The position numbers and the translations under genes were made by a program. The notes beneath the pieces are model-generated. The model searched no databases. It was not told where the DNA came from and was given only the letters and a program-made list of their open reading frames with translations. Below are positions 58,423 through 64,000 of a stretch of DNA of 64,000 nucleotides, one piece after another. Position 1 is the stretch's first letter. Every line of letters begins with the position of its first letter. This DNA is from Owenia fusiformis (taxonomy: Eukaryota > Annelida > Polychaeta > Sabellida > Oweniidae), in the NCBI GenBank assembly GCA_903813345.2, contig CAIIXF020000010.1, positions 27,612,425 to 27,676,424 of the forward strand. Direction: 5' to 3'.

Positions 58423-59100
58423 TAACACCCCACATTTAACACTGTCACATTTCCTACGGCGACCATGCGGTCTATCATTTCTGCATTACGCTCGCCGTAG
58501 AATTTCTGCGGTCGGATAATTTTGCAGTCACATTTCCTACGACAGCCGGCGAATTTTGAATTTCTATTGATAAACGTTAATGTTTTTTTCTATTGAATTT
58601 AAATCAGTACAATTTATAAATAATATTTATGGTGCTAGGAATAAATATCAAATATCAAATAAAAAGTGTTAAGTGATACATTGACCAATAGTACAGTAGT
58701 AGCTACTTAATCTTTTGTAATATAGGTTGCTCTGATGCGTGACCTTACATCAAACAATATACCCATTGCTAAATGTGTTCACAGCAAAGATATGACAGCA
58801 ACTGAAAAACTGTTTCCCGAATGTACATAACCCATCAAAACAATACGACAGACGCAAGTCAACGTAACCCCGACGTGCGTCCACCATATGGGACCGTTCT
58901 GCAATCTGGCAATGGCCTGTTGATTTCTACGGGGACCGCAGATATGAACAATTATTATAACTCCGAGTTACAATTTCTACGACTACCATCCGGCCTGTAA
59001 AAAACTGGGTACGCCGTAAGGAGACCGCAAGGCGACCGTAGTTTTCCTAGTGCTGCGGTCAACGTACGGCCGCCGTAAGACAAATGTGACTGGGGTGTTA
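58423..59100. mobile_element. CTACGGCGGC-family element, 678 bp, GTTGC target duplication
   Basis: The left end TAACACCCCACATTT and the inverse of the right end TAACACCCCAGTCACATTTG match, after allowing a 12 bp insertion in the left arm. Next come TACGGCGACC / CGGCCGCCGTA. GTTGC flanks it at 58418-58422 and 59101-59105. The interior contains more CTACGG/CCGTAG motifs on both strands. Shorter relatives lie at 23568 and 35922. Confidence 0.75.
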
Positions 59101-59105
59101 GTTGC

Positions 59106-60281
59106 ATATTCCCACGAGTGCGAATGAATTAAAAAAAACAGAAAGCAATCTTTACACATGCAAGCATAAGAAAGATTCCCAATAATCCACGAGGGACCAT
59201 TACCCCTTTCTATGACCGGGAGCATGTTGAAGAAGTCATTGGCGCGCAAAGCAGGATAAACTTAAATAAATCTTCGACATTTCTATTGACGTTTGATTAC
59301 ATTAACAAAATACATGAGATTGATCGAATTGGAAGTCTGCAGATTTATCCTACAGCTAAAACCGAGTAATAATTAGAGATTATTAATGCCATCAAGTTGA
59401 TAAGGTCGAGGATTATAGATGTATTATAACTTCATCTTACATGACGAAAACAAAGGGCACAATGCGTATATTGGTGGTATTGTGTCGCATATCTCTGACA
59501 ACTGAGATCCTCTCTGTTTTCATAGTAAGTTTCACCACCAGGTGGCTCATTTGGGTCAGATAGCATAGCGGGTATAGCGGTTTTAGTGGTTCAAAATATT
59601 ATCTGTCCAATATACAAGAAAATATATTTCACTTTTGTGATCTTATAGCAGAGTGTCTCCCCGAACTAGAAGTCACATTTTCAAATCAACATTATTTTTA
59701 CTCGCATCTCGTCTATTATTTTTTTTATGATTCATCTTTAATTATTCTATGTCACCGCCTCACAACCATTACAATAATTTTGTGATCAGGTATATGGCAT
59801 TATTTTTGCTTCTTTATTCATTAAATTCAAATATATTCGATATATAAAACATTCATATTCGCTAAATCATTTTTCCATTCGGTAAAAACGTTTATATGTT
59901 TGTTACAGCAAATTAAGTTTTCAAATAGCCAATCACTTAATACTATGTGCATTAAATTACATATTTCATTCGTTAAATGATATTTTTTTGCGTAAATTGT
60001 TATGGTATTCCTTAAGAGTAACACATTATATGCACAATATTGAATTTCTATTTGAACCCTACCGAAAAAAGTTTGTCTATATTTACCAAATGGTTTATTT
60101 TTCTATGACATAGTTAATGCATTTTACCGAAAGCTAATTTGCTATTTACCGAAAGCTAATTTGCTATTTACCGAATGCAATAAAGTAATATTCGATAACT
60201 TGCGTTGTTGTTCGATATTTTGTCACGTGACTTCGAGATTTGCAAAATGGCCGCGCAGCTATTCTGGCCCAAATGCCCTAA
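59106..60281. other. Intergenic stretch before the satellite
   Basis: No gene is seen. CATTCGGTAAA at 59876 and TTTACCGAATG near 60167 are inverted, and TTACCGAAAGCTAATTTGCT is repeated two and a half times at about 60124-60177. These may be the ends of a further small element. Confidence 0.4.
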
Positions 60282-60747
60282 GGTGTCACTACGGTAAATC
60301 ATTGAAAAATATTGAAAAAATCACAAAATTCAAGTTCTGGGGTACAAATAGCCATTTTCGAACGAACTAGCCCATACAATGACTATATTTCTGCGTTCCC
60401 CTATACATAACCTTCATCTTGACACTATATTTAACATAGGGTTTGCGTCTCGATTTTTAAATATCACTACGCCAACAAAGGGACTCATTTTTAGGTAAAA
60501 TCCCTGCTTCACCGATGAAAATTAACGAATAAAGTAGTTCCAGTCTACGGGACTATATTCTTGCGATTTTTTTCTTAAAATGGCACATTTAGAAAGTACT
60601 TGGCCTCAGCTTTACAGACATACCTCAAATGGCCACATTGCATACACTTAAACCTACTATACACACCATTGAAGTTGGCATGGCTTCGTTTTTAAAGTAT
60701 TAAAAAACACTGTCCTACCCGGAAGTGCTATTTACAGGAGTGACACC
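60282..60747. mobile_element. TTAA-flanked inverted-repeat element embedded in each satellite unit
   Basis: GGTGTCACT at the start and AGTGACACC at 60739-60747 are inverted. TTAA follows at 60748-60751, and the left side reads CTAA (unit 1), TCAA (unit 2) and TTAA (unit 3). The inverted match extends past the TTAA as GGGATA / TATCCC. A 466 bp non-coding element with TTAA targets would fit piggyBac- or Kolobok-type MITEs. The element is present in every unit, so it was part of the unit before amplification. Confidence 0.5.
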
Positions 60748-63700
60748 TTAATATCCCAAAACGGGAAAATTTGACTATGATATTTTTTGCTCATTTAGCA
60801 TTTTTTCAAACAATTGAGTTATTTCATGCTCGAAATGGCTGCATTTCCAAACTTTTAACACGTTTTCTACAAAATCTAGCCATATTTGGAGAAATAGGTG
60901 AGGGCTGAGTCTCTAAAAACTGGCCAAAATGACCTAAAATTGGGTCATCAACTTCAGAGATCTCATGCAAAAATTTTAGACGCAAAATCTCCGAGATTAT
61001 TTCATTTTGTCAATCATTATAGCAATGCCTTTCAAGTATTACACAGAATGAACTGAAATGTATGTTGCTAAATGCGAATATTTGAGTCAAATGTGGTCCC
61101 CATGTGCAAAATTTGCCCTTTTTCTCCTAATAACGCCAGTTAGGCCCCAGTGTATTGTGACATCATACTCATACCATTGCTACAATGTAGCAATTTACAA
61201 ATCAATCTTGATTACTCTTCCTGTGATACACCTGGCGTGTTTATTAAGCCTGTAAAATGATAATTTGCAACATTGTAGCAATTTAAATGAGGTATGGAAC
61301 CTTAAAATCATGTAATTTATGGAGAAATGACCAGCAATTTTGATGGAATTCCAGTTGATTTTCTCCCATTTATGATCCCTTTGGGCCCCCGTTTGGCCAT
61401 TCTGATAGGCACAGGATGTTTAAATGTGAATAAAAAGCATTGTGTGGCCTAGCCTGAATGTAAATATCGACTCTATTTTGAAATTCTACAACATCCATGG
61501 TCTCTGCGCAAATGACAGCCAATCTAAGGCGGGGATATCAAGGTGTCACTACGGTAAATCATTGAAAAATATTGAAAAAATCACAAAATTCAAGTTCTGG
61601 GGTACAAATAGCCATTTTCGAACGAACTAGCCCATACAATGACTATATTTCTGCGTTCCCCTATACATAACCTTCATCTTGACACTATATTTAACATAGG
61701 GTTTGCGTCTCGATTTTTAAATATCACTACGCCAACAAAGGGACTCATTTTTAGGTAAAATCCCTGCTTCACCGATGAAAATTAACGAATAAAGTAGTTC
61801 CAGTCTACGGGACTATATTCTTGCGATTTTTTTCTTAAAATGGCACATTTAGAAAGTACTTGGCCTCAGCTTTACAGACATACCTCAAATGGCCACATTG
61901 CATACACTTAAACCTACTATACACACCATTGAAGTTGGCATGGCTTCGTTTTTAAAGTATTAAAAAACACTGTCCTACCCGGAAGTGCTATTTACAGGAG
62001 TGACACCTTTTAATATCCCAAAACGGGAAAATTTGACTATGATATTTTTTGCTCATTTAGCATTTTTTCAAACAATTGAGTTATTTCATGCTCGAAATGG
62101 CTGCATTTCCAAACTTTTAACACGTTTTCTACAAAATCTAGCCATATTTGGAGAAATAGGTGAGGGCTGAGTCTCTAAAAACTGGCCAAAATGACCTAAA
62201 ATTGGGTCATCAACTTCAGAGATCTCATGCAAAAATTTTAGACGCAAAATCTCCGAGATTATTTCATTTTGTCAATCATTATAGCAATGCCTTTCAAGTA
62301 TTACACAGAATGAACTGAAATGTATGTTGCTAAATGCGAATATTTTGAGTCAAATGTGGTCCCCATGTGCAAAATTTGCCCTTTTTCTCCTAATAACGCC
62401 AGTTAGGCCCCAGTGTATTGTGACATCATACTCATACCATTGCTACAATGTAGCAATTTACAAATCAATCTTGATTACTCTTCCTGTGATACACCTGGCG
62501 TGTTTATTAAGCCTGTAAAAATGATAATTTGCAACATTGTAGCAATTTAAATGAGGTATGGAACCTTAAAATCATGTAATTTATGGAGAAATGACCAGCA
62601 ATTTTGATGGAATTCCAGTTGATTTTCTCCCATTTATGATCCCTTTGGGCCCCCGTTTGGCCATTCTGATAGGCACAGGATGTTTAAATGTGAATAAAAA
62701 GCATTGTGTGGCCTAGCCTGAATGTAAATATCGACTCTATTTTGAAATTCTACAACATCCATGGTCTCTGCGCAAATGACAGCCAATCTAAGGCGGGGAT
62801 ATTAAGGTGTCACTACGGTAAATCATTGAAAAATATTGAAAAAATCACAAAATTCAAGTTCTGGGGTACAAATAGCCATTTTCGAACGAACTAGCCCATA
62901 CAATGACTATATTTCTGCGTTCCCCTATACATAACCTTCATCTTGACACTATATTTAACATAGGGTTTGCGTCTCGATTTTTAAATATCACTACGCCAAC
63001 AAAGGGACTCATTTTTAGGTAAAATCCCTGCTTCACCGATGAAAATTAACGAATAAAGTAGTTCCAGTCTACGGGACTATATTCTTGCGATTTTTTTCTT
63101 AAAATGGCACATTTAGAAAGTACTTGGCCTCAGCTTTACAGACATACCTCAAATGGCCACATTGCATACACTTAAACCTACTATACACACCATTGAAGTT
63201 GGCATGGCTTCGTTTTTAAAGTATTAAAAAACACTGTCCTACCCGGAAGTGCTATTTACAGGAGTGACACCTTTTAATATCCCAAAACGGGAAAATTTGA
63301 CTATGATATTTTTGCTCATTTAGCATTTTTTCAAACAATTGAGTTATTTCATGCTCGAAATGGCTGCATTTCCAAACTTTTAACACGTTTTCTACAAAAT
63401 CTAGCCATATTTGGAGAAATAGGTGAGGGCTGAGTCTCTAAAAACTGGCCAAAATGACCTAAAATTGGGTCATCAACTTCAGAGATCCCATGCAAAAATT
63501 TTAGACGCAAAATCTCCGAGATTATTTCATTTTGTCAATCATTATAGCAATGCCTTTCAAGTATTACACAGAATGAACTGAAATGTATGTTGCTAAATGC
63601 GAATATTTTGAGTCAAATGTGGTCCCCATGTGCAAAATTTGCCCTTTTTCTCCTAATAACGCCAGTTAGGCCCCAGTGTATTGTGACATCATACTCATAC

Positions 63701-64000
63701 CATTGCTACAATGTAGCAATTTACAAATCAATCTTGATTACTCTTCCTGTGAAACACCTGGCGTGTTTATTAAGCCTGTAAAAATGATAATTTGCAACAT
63801 TGTAGCAATTTAAATGAGGTATGGAACCTTAAAATCATGTAATTTATGGAGAAATGACCAGCAATTTTGATGGAATTCCAGTTGATTTTCTCCCATTTAT
63901 GATCCCTTTGGGCCCCCGTTTGGCCATTCTGATAGGCACAGGATGTTTAAATGTGAATAAAAAGCATTGTGTGGCCTAGCCTGAATGTAAATATCGACTC
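60282..64000. repeat. 1.26 kb tandem satellite, three units (last one cut by the window end)
   Basis: GGTGTCACTACGGTAAATCA starts at 60282, 61542 and 62806, giving periods of 1,260 and 1,264 bp. The units differ by only a few bases (for example one T in a TTTT run, one A in an AAAA run). Short plus-strand frames recur in each unit but are shifted by these indels, so none looks conserved as protein. The junction with unique DNA is at 60281. Confidence 0.97.

Noticed and set aside
61058-63781. Recurring 60-65 codon frames (for example one with a TPVRPQCIVTSYSYH segment)
   Set aside because: They recur because the DNA unit recurs; single-base indels between units shift their starts and there is no sign of protein constraint.

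Overview
The window is nuclear DNA of an animal, most likely a marine invertebrate. It is AT-rich, and coding sequence is split into short exons with GT/AG introns. The one well-defined gene encodes an extracellular-matrix protein found only in animals, and most of the rest is transposon-derived. I cannot name the species. There are no operons, ribosome binding sites, CRISPR arrays or other prokaryotic features, and I recognised no tRNA or rRNA genes.

Layout. 1-4.3 kb: the 3' end of an unrecognised plus-strand gene (last exon 3205-3474, then a 3' UTR). 4.8-9.3 kb: a tandem duplication of about 1.1 kb in which each copy carries a different transposon (mariner-type at 4817-6349, Spy-like foldback at 8376-9086). 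9.8-16.4 kb: a pogo/mariner-type element, a 616 bp foldback with repetitive ends, and several tandem arrays including a 43 bp satellite. 16.4-24.3 kb: no supported gene; one possible large mariner-type element and a microsatellite. 24.3-41.1 kb: a nine-exon gene for an ADAMTSL5-like protein (signal peptide, one thrombospondin type 1 repeat, ADAMTS-type cysteine-rich and spacer regions, basic linker, C-terminal NTR domain); its exons join in phase into about 550 residues. The introns are full of small inverted-repeat elements. 41.3-42.6 kb: a long-armed foldback element with a 5 bp target duplication. 44.4-50.3 kb: a minus-strand CR1/jockey-type LINE whose ORF2 is split by a 2,685 bp DNA element. 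50.3-60.2 kb: no gene, but several elements with inverted ends. 60.28 kb to the window end: three near-identical 1.26 kb tandem satellite units, the last cut by the window edge.

The main interest lies in the mobile elements. Several can be delimited to the base because the target duplication is visible or a sister copy supplies the empty site. Two mariner-type elements have become tail-to-tail palindromes that carry the transposase C-terminus in inverted arms. In the ADAMTSL5-like gene, the splice donor of exon 7 is repeated eight times as a perfect-register 20 bp minisatellite.
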